The notes under the pieces are model-generated. The model saw only the letters and a program-made list of their open reading frames with translations, made no database searches and was not told where the DNA came from. Positions 1 to 9,133 of a stretch of DNA of 64,000 bases are shown here, piece after piece. Each line of letters opens with the position of its first letter. Position 1 is the first letter of the stretch. The position numbers and the translations under genes were made by a program. This stretch comes from Cycas panzhihuaensis (Eukaryota > Cycadophyta): contig CM041465.1 in assembly GCA_023213395.1 (NCBI GenBank), forward strand, positions 158,851,741 to 158,915,740. Reading direction: 5' to 3'.

Positions 1-800
1 GTTCTAGGCGACAACATGTCAAGGATTGCCCTGACCTTATCAGGATCAATCTGAATTCTTTGTTTGGACACAAGGAACCCAAGGAGTTTACCCAAGGTAA
101 TGATAAACACACACTTGAGTGGATTTAGATTGACGTGATACTTGCAGCATCGTGAGAAGATGGCACGCAAGTTAGATGGATGATGGGCCTGACACGGGAG
201 AGACCCATCATATTATCCATAAAGACCTCTAACGTGTTATCAATGAGGTTGTAGAAAATGAAATGCATGGCTCTTTGGTAAGTAGCACCTGCATTCTTAA
301 GACCAAAGGGCATCACCTTGTAGGTAAAGGTACCCCAAGGTGTAGTGAAGGCCATCTTATGGCAGTCTGCAGGAAAAATCTAAATTTGGTTATAGCTAGA
401 GAAGTTGTCCATTAGAGACATAACTTTAAATCCAGCCCTGCGATCAATAATTTGATCGATAAAGGGGAGTGGGAAGTTGTCCTTAGGACAAGCATTGTTG
501 ATGTCATAGAAATCGACACATATACAAATTACCCCGTTCTTTTTAGCAATGGGGACAATATTAGAGACCCATTTAGGGTAGTTAATGGAAGTAATAAGCC
601 CAACATCCAGGAGCTTCTCAACCTCCATCTTGATGGCGGTCGAGAGCTTCGGGTGAAGGGGATGCTGCTTTTAGCACACAGGGCGGGCGCCAGGAATAGT
701 GGTGAGGTTATGGGTGACAATAGTGGGGTCAATTCCCTTCATGTCAGCATAATCCCACGCAAACGCGTCTCAAAACTCCTGGAACAAAAGGGAGTACTCC
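1..800 (-). pseudogene. Element X reverse transcriptase, N-terminal half (Tat/Ogre-like Ty3/gypsy), cut by window edge
   Basis: Reading the minus strand from 800 down, the frame gives the pre-RT linker (EYSLLFQEF, then DAFAWDYADMKGID), the start of RT (EVEKLLDVGLI near 625, NNACPKDNFPLP near 490) and, after 355, YKVMPFGLKNAGATYQRAM. These are hallmark blocks of Tat/Ogre/Athila-side Ty3/gypsy RT. Damage is visible: an in-frame TGA near 762, another stop in the linker near 675, a stop at 380-382 after YNQI, the catalytic YVDD box degraded to FMDN near 225, and a frameshift just after it. The downstream frame continues as LNPLKC, so the gene runs past position 1. RNase H, integrase and the 3' LTR of X must lie outside the window. 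It is contiguous with the minus-strand sequence that resumes at 11663, on the other side of inserted element Y. Confidence 0.9.
796..800. repeat. Target-site duplication of Y, left copy (ACTCC)
   Basis: The five bases before the TG of the Y 5' LTR are ACTCC. The same five bases follow the CA of the Y 3' LTR at 11658-11662, which marks Y as one integration event. Confidence 0.88.
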
Positions 801-3337
801 TGTTTCCCGGCTTCCGGGAATGGATACGGAATCACCGAGCTCGTAAGTGCGGTATGTCTCTAGCATTATCATCACTTTTGTGTCTTGATTATGCCTTACA
901 TATTTGCATGCGTATGACTTTGTGGGCGGCACGGTCGTCGTCCACACTATGTTTAACTATGGCGACTATAGCGAGGCACACTCTTAGCGAGTGTGGCACC
1001 ACAGTAAATATTACTTCATATCGCCCTCCTCTCTCCACGGATCACCCAGGGTTTGCGCCACCTCCACCGTGTGATGTCTCATCGTCGCTTGGTTAGCTTG
1101 CCACCTCATTTGGGGCTATTTACGCTCCGTGGGCCGTTTCTTGGCTTGTTTGCTCCGGGTGGGTGTTTTAGTTGTCCTTTAGCCTTTTTAGTAGTTTGCC
1201 CCGACTGGACGGTTGGTGGGCCCCATTTGTGTCTCTGGTGCATCTGCCGTAATCTTGGCAGTCTGTAGTGATCTTGGATCTGCATGGGATTTTCAGCGAT
1301 CTGCATTTGGAATATTCGTGATCAGCTAAAATTTCCGTGATCTGTTGTCTCTGTTTGTTTTAAAATCCGGTAGTGGCAATTTCGCATTTATTGAAGCGCC
1401 ACGTGGCTCGCGCCTTTTCTCCCTCCCGGTAGTACTATTCGCGTACTTTAGGGTTTTGCTTTAGTACTTAAACATCTTTTGGCTCTCTTTTGATCTTTTT
1501 TGCTCACTTTTGGATTGACTCTCAAGAGGAACACTCTCCTGCTCTGCTCTCTTACATTTCTTCTTTAGCTGGACTGCACTCTTCATCTGCCTTGACTCTC
1601 CTTTGGCTTGGTGAGACATTCTCTCGGCCCTCAAACGCTTGGAGGGCTCCTTTGAAGCGGTTTCCACTGTTTTCTACCAGGCGATCCACGAGCTCCCGTT
1701 TGCGGTGTTTCCGTTCCACCTCCATAGCGGGGCCCCAGCACCTGCTCTATTCGGTCTGAGGTCATTTGTTCCGGCCCTTCTTATTGTGCCTTTTGGGTGG
1801 GGCAAATCCCTTGCCTCCCTTTCGTACTCTTCACTTTGTATTTGTTTTGGTGATATCTACACTTGACTTATTTGTTTTCATTTGTTGCTTGAGAGTTGGT
1901 TTCCTCCCTCTTGAGGCTAGCTGTACCACTCTCCCTCACTTCTTACTGCGTTTCTTTGTCAGCGTGGCGTTGAGGGTTGCATAGGCTTTGGGCAGAGGCC
2001 GGGTGGATTCCGCACCACCTTCCACGCTCCCCAGCGGCTCAAAGCCCTCCAAAGCCTCCCTCTCGCCCGTGCTACCCTTGGCTTGCAAACAAGGGTTGAA
2101 GGCTCCCTTGGTTGCCCAAACCCGGTACATGTCTGAGTTGCAGTGATTTGGATCCTTTATTCAGTTTGGGTGCCATCCATAGGCCCCAAGCGGGTTCTTC
2201 TCCACCTTTGCTCCCCGGTTGCGGTTTGCTCCCGTAGCATCCGGTTCCCGTGGGTGTCTTTGGTCTTTCTTGCCCCTTCTTGCGGTAGTTTTCCGGCCTT
2301 GAGTCTTGACTTTCTCCTCACGCCCGTGGCTCTTGGGGAGAGGTTTGGGCACCATTTGCGGGCGGTAGGCCACTCAGGCTTACCTTGTTGTTTCCTTTCA
2401 TTTGGATCGTTCTTCTTTGGTATTTTCCTTATTGGACTAACAACGATGCATGTACATTTAGACTCTCGTTTATGTTGTTAGACATATATTGCTAGATCTT
2501 TGTGTTGCATATAGGTGTCTCCCTCGGCGGGGAGGAGACCTTTGTTGCTACAGTACTCGGGGACGGAGAACGTTGCGGTTGCCCCCTTCCACCCAGGCGT
2601 CCCTTGCATGTGTCATATTTTATGCTATCTCATTTGCTAGTTAGCATTTCTTTCCTTCCTTGATTATCGCATTTATTTTTCACGGGAAGGTAAGGAAGCC
2701 CCTTTTTCGCCGCTTACATTTCACATCCGTCTGCTGCTTGAGTGGTTGGGTGCTCTTCCTGGAGGCTACGCCATCTCTCACGCCTTCGGTCCAGGTGCAC
2801 GCTCCGTTCTCCTTCGCTACCCCTGGTCTTTTTTCCTTCTTTTATTCTTTTCCTAGTAATTAGAACATCAAAAGATTAAAAGGGAAAATTGCCCTTTTTC
2901 GCATTGGTTTGCGATTTGTTTGCCTTGTTGCATGTACTTTTGTTATTCGTAGGAAAGGTTGTAGGAGTCTTTTTCTCTCTTACCCTTCCTCCCTCTTCCT
3001 AGCCTTGAGCGCCTTGCTTCCGCATCGCTCGTATATGCAGGTTAGATTGTGAGATTGTTCTTGGCCTATCCTTGTTAGGTTCTTTCTCTCTCCCTTGGCC
3101 ACCCAAGGGTGGGAGGGCCTACTCCCAGTCGGCCAGGGTTCGTCCTCGTATCTTAAGCCCTTCGCTCGAGGTGGTGAAGGGTCACCCGATGTAGCCATAC
3201 TCCATTGCGGATCCGAACTCGCTCCGGCGCGCAGGCGCCTGCGTGGTAGTTGCTTGCCTTGTAGGTTCCACTTCCTCTGGTTTCGTCACCATCTCTTCCC
3301 GCGCCTATCGGTCGGTGGTTATCCGTAGTGGCGTCCA
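801..3337 (+). repeat. Y 5' LTR (about 2.5 kb)
   Basis: It matches 9134-11657 end to end, with long identical blocks (for example about 2405-2520 against 10730-10845) separated by clusters of short indels. It starts TGTTTC and ends CGTCCA, then the leader begins at 3338. A third, more diverged copy lies inverted at 15738-18425. ORFs predicted within it are in LTR DNA and match no retrotransposon protein, so they are not annotated. I could not identify a convincing tRNA primer site immediately downstream; the bases after 3338 do not begin with a clear TGG. Confidence 0.9.
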
Positions 3338-3495
3338 GCGACCATCTTGGGGATCGCCGATGAGGGCTAGTCTCGCTCTCTTGGTTGGTTTCGCTACTCT
3401 GTGTGATCCTTTCTATACCGTCTTGACCTCCACGTTGGGCGGCCCCCAACGCGTGTTATACCGTTCCTTCTCTTTTCCGACATCGTCGGCCGACC
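3338..3495 (+). other. Y untranslated leader
   Basis: A short stretch between the 5' LTR end and the first gag-like reading frame. It aligns loosely with the X leader next to the X LTR (about 15600-15737, minus strand), sharing a TGGGGA block followed by purine-rich sequence. That block may hold the primer-binding site, but I cannot match it to a tRNA 3' end by eye. Confidence 0.5.
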
Positions 3496-5540
3496 TTGCA
3501 TCTTGCCGTTTCTCTCGTCGTTTGCGGTCTACCCCCTTTGTTAGAAGACCCCGAGTATAGCCTTCTTGCCTCGTCGGATCCGATTCGACTATGGAAGGGT
3601 ACTCTTCGATTGGACCTATCACGCTTGATGGAAACCCAAGCTCTTCCTTACATCATTCCGAGTCCACCCAAGAGGGTGGCGACTCCTTTACTACCGATCG
3701 ATCAACACCTTTCTTGTGCTCCCCATCCTTCTACCCACGGTAGAGGATCCGTTCCTCTGAGGATTGCCACGCGATGGCGATTTTATGAGGAACCTTCGAT
3801 GGACATGCCTTGTTCGAGGTCCGATCACCTCTTATGGGTATGTGGGGACTCCTCTGATGGCGTGCTTGAGGCTCTTGACGGATGCCGTGCGGCATGCTCT
3901 CAACCACGTCCCGAATGGCTTGAGGGTGTCTGCGGGGGAGCCTCTTCCTCCCTGCTCTTCCCCTCACGCTTCATCCTCGTCCGCCTTTCTGTGACAACAA
4001 ACCCTTTCGTGCCTCAGCGTCGCCCCATTCGTTTCTGCGGTGGGGGCACGTGTGGCACCTTCCATCCCTTGTCGAGGCCCTAATGCCTTAGGGCCTTCTC
4101 ACTGATGTGTCATCCCTCAACGGGGTTAGCATACCCATTCCCGATCCAACTAATGTCGTCTCCCAATCGGCACATCTTTGCTCCTAGTAGGCCTAGTCGC
4201 CTGCTAGCCTTCCAGATTGCCGGTCGGTGGGATTCGTTCCCACGCATCCTCCAACCAGTAGCGTTGGTGCTTCTTTCTACGTTCCCCGGGGTATACTTCT
4301 CAACCTTGGGGCGGGGGTAGAAGCCGTCTTCTGTTTATGGGGTGGATCCGCTACACCCATACGGAATGGCCCCACCTACGGGTGGCCGTATGGGCGTAAC
4401 CTTCCACATCCCTCTTGTCCGCCATCGATGCGGTTCCATCCGTTGTGCCTTCGCAAGAATCAGACTCCCTTCAGGCGCCCTTTCCCACGCCTCTTGTCGT
4501 GAGGGGTGGTTCCTCAGGAGGGATGGGTGTCCTACCCCATCCGCTCCTTGCGCGCCACCTACTTGATGTTCGTTGATCCTACAGTTCGAGCAAGGCGCGC
4601 CTTCGTGGACTTTAGGTCAACCCCTCTCTCGGTTGAGGCGTTGCGAACCAACTTGCGCCTCATCCTCCACGAAGTTCCTAGATTCGATGGGACTTCGTCG
4701 CAAGACCCGGCGGAGCATGTCCGTAGTTTCTCTATGGCATGCATCGATTACTGGGCTTACGACCATATTTTGATGAAACTCTTTCCTCGATCCTTGCAGG
4801 GTGACGCCCTTAAATGGTTTTATCATCTCCCTGCCCACTCAGTCTATTCATTCCAGCAATTGGTGGACGAGTTCATCAATTACTTTGATGTAGCTCGCCC
4901 ATTCGAGAGCGGGATGAAATCCCTTCTCTCGCTCAAACAAGGTCACGATGAGATGAATCGTGACTTTGTGCGCGATTCCACGATCTGCTTCACTCCACCA
5001 AGGCGACTTTGCGGGAGGCTGAGCGGGACTGTTGTCAATGCACCGTCCGAAGTCACGTGGAAGTCCTCGAGATGGGGCGACCACGTGTGATTCGCGATCG
5101 CCAAGTGCTTGGCGTTGGAGGCTATTGAGATCAAGGTGGTCTCGAAACCTCTTAAGCCCTCACTGGCAGTGAGGCACCACCTCATACCAAAGACACTAAA
5201 CCTTCTCGGTAGGCGTGGTCTTCCTCTCATCCTACCGAGAGGACCTTAGATCCCCTCACCTCGGTATGCTCGCTCGTTCGGCGTCACGATGAAGGAGCTC
5301 AAGCTTCAAGGTCCTTCGTCTCCTACTTCAAACAAACAAGTCCAACAAACTACCCAAGCTCCTCTTCCCAGGAATGGGGCGCCCGATCCTCCCAAGCGAG
5401 AAGGTCGACCCTCGCTTGAGAAGAAGTGGTGTTCCATTCATGGGGATTACTTCCATGACGATTCACGTTGTAGGGCCCAGCATCCAAAGGATGCCCCTCG
5501 GCCGATTCCTCTCCCAAGCGGGCCTCAAGGCCTAATCTGA
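3496..5540 (+). pseudogene. Y gag (capsid) pseudogene with zinc knuckle
   Basis: The N-terminal Ser/Pro-rich part (about 3560-4500) parallels the X gag at 15330-14551, though it is broken by frameshifts. The capsid core is clear at 4570-4970: FRSTPLSVEALRTN, VPRFDGTSSQDPAEHV, CIDYWAYDHILMKLFPRSL and KSLLSLKQGHDEMNRDF. Frame is lost near 4970 and re-found in pieces (VEVLEMG near 5055). At about 5289-5520 a lysine- and proline-rich tail ends in a knuckle-like WCSIHGDYFHDDSRC, the C/H pattern seen in Tat-type gag. In an intact element this protein builds the virus-like particle in the cytoplasm. It cannot be read as one protein here. Confidence 0.85.
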
Positions 5541-6495
5541 ACCAACTGTTCACAAGGATCCGTTCCTAAACATGGGGAACGTGATCGCAACCCCAAACCA
5601 AGAACAAGTAATCGAGGAAGATCACACGATCCCGCCCTTCCGCGACAAAGGGAAGGCGCGACTCTTCTTCCTCTTCTCGTTCTCCTAGCCGTAGTACTCA
5701 AGTCGCCTTCACGACCGGAATAGGGAAGAAGGTGATTCGGTTGCTTGAAGCAACTCGACTTCCGCCCTTACGCGATCTCAAGCTGCTAAGGAAGCGGCGG
5801 GGGCTGCCGGTTCTTCCGTTCCTTCCGATCCCCTTAGGAGACCCTTCCTCCAAATCCCTCTTTCCCAAGGCTATTCACATGCACCCGGGTCGTTCACGAC
5901 TTTCGAAGGGCACTTACCCAACCTTTGGGAAGGTAAACCCTTCTCCGTCGTGGACGAGCTCCATACGATTGTTGCAGGAATGTCCTTGATGGACGTTCTG
6001 AGGAGTTGTCCTGAGCAGCGGGCCCTCCTCCTGGAAGCTTTAGGATCGGGAGATGTGCACATCACGCTTTGGGCGTCGCCCAGGTGGCGGACCCACTATT
6101 TCTTCGATCCTAAGGATCTTCCTCCCGTAGGTGAGCAGAACGTCGGTGGAACTTCCCATTCACCATCACGATCGTCGCTTTGATTGTACCCTCAGAAGAA
6201 GCTGTTGTCGACAGCGGCTCTTACATCGATGCCATGCCCTTGCGTGTTATGCAAGAGCTTGGTATCTCATATGGAACCTGTTCCTGGCGATGCGAGGTAT
6301 GGCGATGGCGAAGACCCTCTCGGATGCATCACGATTAGCTCACCCTTGGGGGCAAAACCGTTCTTCTTGGATGTTGTAGTCCTCGGCGTTGGCGTGGATT
6401 ACAACCTCCTTCTAGGTCGCCCATGGCTCGACCAAATGGGAGCCGTGTGTTCGACCCTTTGGGGGCGGCTTAATTCGTCCATGACGGACGAATGA
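5541..6495 (+). pseudogene. Y gag-pol junction and aspartic protease pseudogene
   Basis: After a degraded spacer (RNPKPRTSN-like, then serine-rich), SVVDELHTIVAGMSLMDVLRSCPEQRALLLEALG appears near 5945-6055 in one frame; the same block precedes the X protease. The protease active site follows as VDSGSYIDAMPLRVMQELG near 6205-6260, a D-S-G motif with flanking residues matching X (VDNGSSVNAMP). The flap and second half continue in another frame and end with a YN.LLGRPWLDQMGAV block near 6400-6445. At least two frameshifts interrupt it. The enzyme would cleave the Gag-Pol polyprotein inside the particle. Confidence 0.8.
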
Positions 6496-7300
6496 GAGTG
6501 GTTCCCGTGAGCGTCCTTTTGCCAAACAAACTCGTTATGCCAATTCGGCAAACCAAGGTTCACCCACTCACGCCTCGGCTTGTTCAATTGGTAGCCCCAG
6601 TCCGTCAGATGACGATCCCACATCTTCCCTTCCTTGTCTCGGCGTTTTGCCCCTATTGGCGTCGGGAGTTATGGGTACCTTGCTTCGTTCGTGATGATGA
6701 ATCGCTTAGCGGAGCGAGGTTGTCTCCACCCATTTCTTTCCTTGGCGCCTGATAGGTAGTACTCTCGCTCTAGACCCTCGTTTGGAACCTCTCTCGTTGG
6801 TGAGACTAGCCCCTCGTCGTGTCACACACCGTCGCTCGTCTTGACACTTGGCCGTCGATTCGTCTTTTCATTACCCTCACGGTGATGGTTTTGAGGAATT
6901 GCCTTTCGCTCCTCTCGAGGAGCCTCTTCTGGTTTTCCTTGGTTCCATGAAGGAGTTGAGCGATCCAATGATCGCCCGGTCCGCTGCTCCTTTCCTTCTA
7001 GCGCTTCTTCTACTCGAAATAGGGTCATCCATGGAGTGGACTATTTCGAGGAGGATGGCTCTATTTGGAAGCACCTAGCGGGCCTTGCACCTAATCGCCT
7101 TATACGGTCACCACCGCTCGGTCACCGGGAAGATCCTTGCGATCGGATCACGCTCGCCGTCCGATCCCTCTCCTATTCCTCCTCCTCCGTTGATCTTGCC
7201 CCTCTTCACTTTGAAGAGGGCAATGCCATGTGCATGGGGAATTCAAGGCGTAGTCTTGGCCGGCAAGGTCATTAGGGTTGAGGCGTAATGCTCTCTGATG
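6496..7300 (+). pseudogene. Y pol linker between protease and RT
   Basis: This matches the X linker (12535-11663, minus strand) block by block: LPNKLVMPIRQTKVHPLT near 6520, DGFEELPFAPLEEP near 6880, VDYFEEDGSIWKHL near 7037, and AMPCAW near 7220. The stretch is acidic and serine-rich in X. Tat/Ogre-type elements often carry a spacer of this sort between PR and RT. It has no recognised enzymatic function. Several frameshifts are present. Confidence 0.7.
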
Positions 7301-7497
7301 AGATTAGGGAATATTCCCTTACATTCCGTGAATTTGAGACATTTTCCGTGGGATTATCTTGACATGAAGGGAATCGACTCCTCGATTGTCACTCATAACC
7401 TCACCACCCTTCCTGGCGCCCACCATGCGCGAAGCGGCGTCCTTCACGAGCTTTACGCCACGTCGAGATGGAGGTAGAAAAGCTTACGGGCCAATGA
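7301..7497 (+). pseudogene. Y RT N-terminal stub and deletion junction
   Basis: EIREYSLTFREFE (about 7300) and MKGIDSSIVTHNLTTLPGA (about 7364) match the X linker and RT start. Homology with X RT runs to MEVEKL near 7485 and stops. The next recognisable sequence, from about 7498, is integrase C-terminus. RT catalytic blocks, the first RNase H, and the integrase zinc and DDE domains are therefore missing across a junction within about 7480-7500. I see no obvious inserted sequence at the junction. Confidence 0.8.
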
Positions 7498-7660
7498 CTC
7501 GAATATCTCCATGACCGTTTGACCAAATTCCAACCCGATTGGGTCGGTCCTTTTGTCATTATCGAATCTCTCGATAATGGTACCTATAGGATAGCCACCA
7601 CGGAGGGCTCGAATTTGAGAAAGCCGTTAATGGGATGTTCCTTAAGAAGTTTTACGCTTG
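7498..7660 (+). pseudogene. Y integrase C-terminal fragment (GPF-type)
   Basis: The frame reads LHDRLTKFQPDWVGPFVI, then ESLDNGTYRIATTEGSNLRKPLMG, which fits the GPY/F module at the end of Ty3/gypsy integrases (K-x-x-P-x-W-x-GPFV, then YRL and PVNG-like residues). This part normally binds target or viral DNA ends. A frameshift follows before the last residues (LKKFYA in another frame). No upstream integrase core is present, so it is an orphan fragment. Confidence 0.75.
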
Positions 7661-8360
7661 ACCCTTGGCGATCCCTACTCGCCTCAAAACGAGCCTAAAC
7701 TACCATCTTAGGTTGTCCCCATTCTTCCAGTAGCGTGTAGAATGGCTATTTAAGATGGACCCGCTTTGTCTCTGTGGTTCGTCCAGCGGAACCCGCGTTC
7801 CGTATCCTCTCGGGAACCTTGGTCCTCTCGCTTGGGCATCCCCAATAGGGAGGGCGCTTGAAACGTGTTGCCCCTCTTTCTGTCTGGCGTTTCCTTCGCA
7901 TATCCGTTATGCTCTCCTGCAGACATGTATGCACCTTCCTAACCTCACACCTCCACGTCGTCCAGCTCACGGGCGTGTGTGTGTGCCCTGATTAGGTGTG
8001 TGGTTATACATGGAAGGAAGCGTGTGCATCATACAATAAAATGTTCATAACATGAATCACCTACTACACAACATAACACTCACCCCATGCATATATACAT
8101 ATCAAAATCATGTCATCATACATCACAGGAAGCCGGTGTCCTTGCGAGGGGGTACAATCATATGGTCCTATATATGACCCCACAGGCCCGTGCTTTCCTC
8201 TGCCAAACTATCCATCCATGTTCATCTGCTGTGGCCCAGCTCTGGGCGCCTCATTCTTAGGTCCTCCTACCCTTGGCCACATTTGTTATACATTTTCTAA
8301 GTGTTGCCTTCATCACGATCATCTGCTTGGATTTTGTGTCACTATGTCATCTACATCTTT
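7661..8360 (+). other. Y spacer downstream of integrase, no recognised coding
   Basis: GC-rich sequence to about 7990, then a short AT-rich patch (about 8014-8110), then mixed sequence. I see no convincing protein family. It separates the integrase tail from the RNase H remnant. Confidence 0.5.
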
Positions 8361-8715
8361 CTGAAGCGGCGGAAGCGCGGTAACCCCAACCTTCGGTATT
8401 GCGTGGATTCTCCATGACCCTTGGATTATGATCTCCTCCGCTCGGGATCTTCCTCCGGGAGGCTACCAACAATGAAGCCGAGTATACACGGTATCGAAGC
8501 CCTTCACCGATGCCCTTCGTTTCCATCGCGGACCCATTGTTTTGCTCTGCGATCCTCAAGTTGTGGTGTCTCATCTCACCCGGTCTCAAGGTGCGATGCC
8601 CTCACTGAGGACTCTTGCTTCCGCGGATCCCTTGGCGTTTCTCTTCTGTTGATATCCGGCATATCCCTCGGGCTCTCAATCTTGAGGCGAGATAGCCTTG
8701 TTCGCCTCATCCTTG
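8361..8715 (+). pseudogene. Y RNase H-like domain remnant downstream of integrase
   Basis: Across shifting frames I can read HDP near 8415, then REATNNEAEYTRYRS near 8458, then CDPQVVVSHLTRSQG near 8550, and HIPRALNLEA followed in another frame by DSLVRLI near 8660-8710. The strings TNNEAEY, the D-x-Q-VV block and the HIPR...N-x-EAD-x-L end are the usual successive motifs of an RNase H fold. Its place after the integrase C-terminus differs from the usual RT-RNase H-integrase order. It fits the additional archaeal-type RNase H known in the Tat lineage. A rearranged copy of the first RNase H is the alternative. Confidence 0.7.
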
Positions 8716-9133
8716 GCGCCTTTGTCTCGCCCTGGCGGCCCAGTCCACAGTCTTGCTTGGCCTTCCTGCCAAGCCTCGGTAGTTGGTCGCTCCGCTTGCG
8801 ATCTGCTCGCACCTCCGAAATCGGGTTGCTAACGGTAAAACTATGGTACCCACCATTTGTTCCCCATGTGGTCCCGCATGCTCCTTTGCATTCATTGTGG
8901 TGGGGCGGCCCCTCGCTGTCTCTTTCTCCCGATCGGTTTCGGGTGGCTCATAGGCGGCCCTATGTTGTCTCCACCGCTTCGTATCCACGCGTTCGCCCAC
9001 GACACTCATGGCACCCTTGCCTCTTGATCGATCTTGATTGATATATCTATATACACATGCGCTCTTGGCGGTTGTGTTGCCGGCGTCGCCATCGCATCGA
9101 GCTTAGGCGGCGAGGCTCTGCGCTAAGAGGCGA
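8716..9133 (+). other. Y 3' untranslated region
   Basis: GC-rich sequence between the RNase H remnant and the 3' LTR. The last bases before the LTR TG are a short purine-leaning stretch (CTAAGAGGCGA), only a weak polypurine tract. No gene recognised. Confidence 0.5.

Noticed and set aside
452-1096. 214-residue plus-strand frame across the X/Y boundary
   Set aside because: Its first part is antisense to X reverse transcriptase and the rest is Y LTR; it matches no family.
8421-9041. 206-residue plus-strand frame in Y
   Set aside because: The RNase H motifs here lie in other frames; this frame is a by-product of GC-rich sequence.
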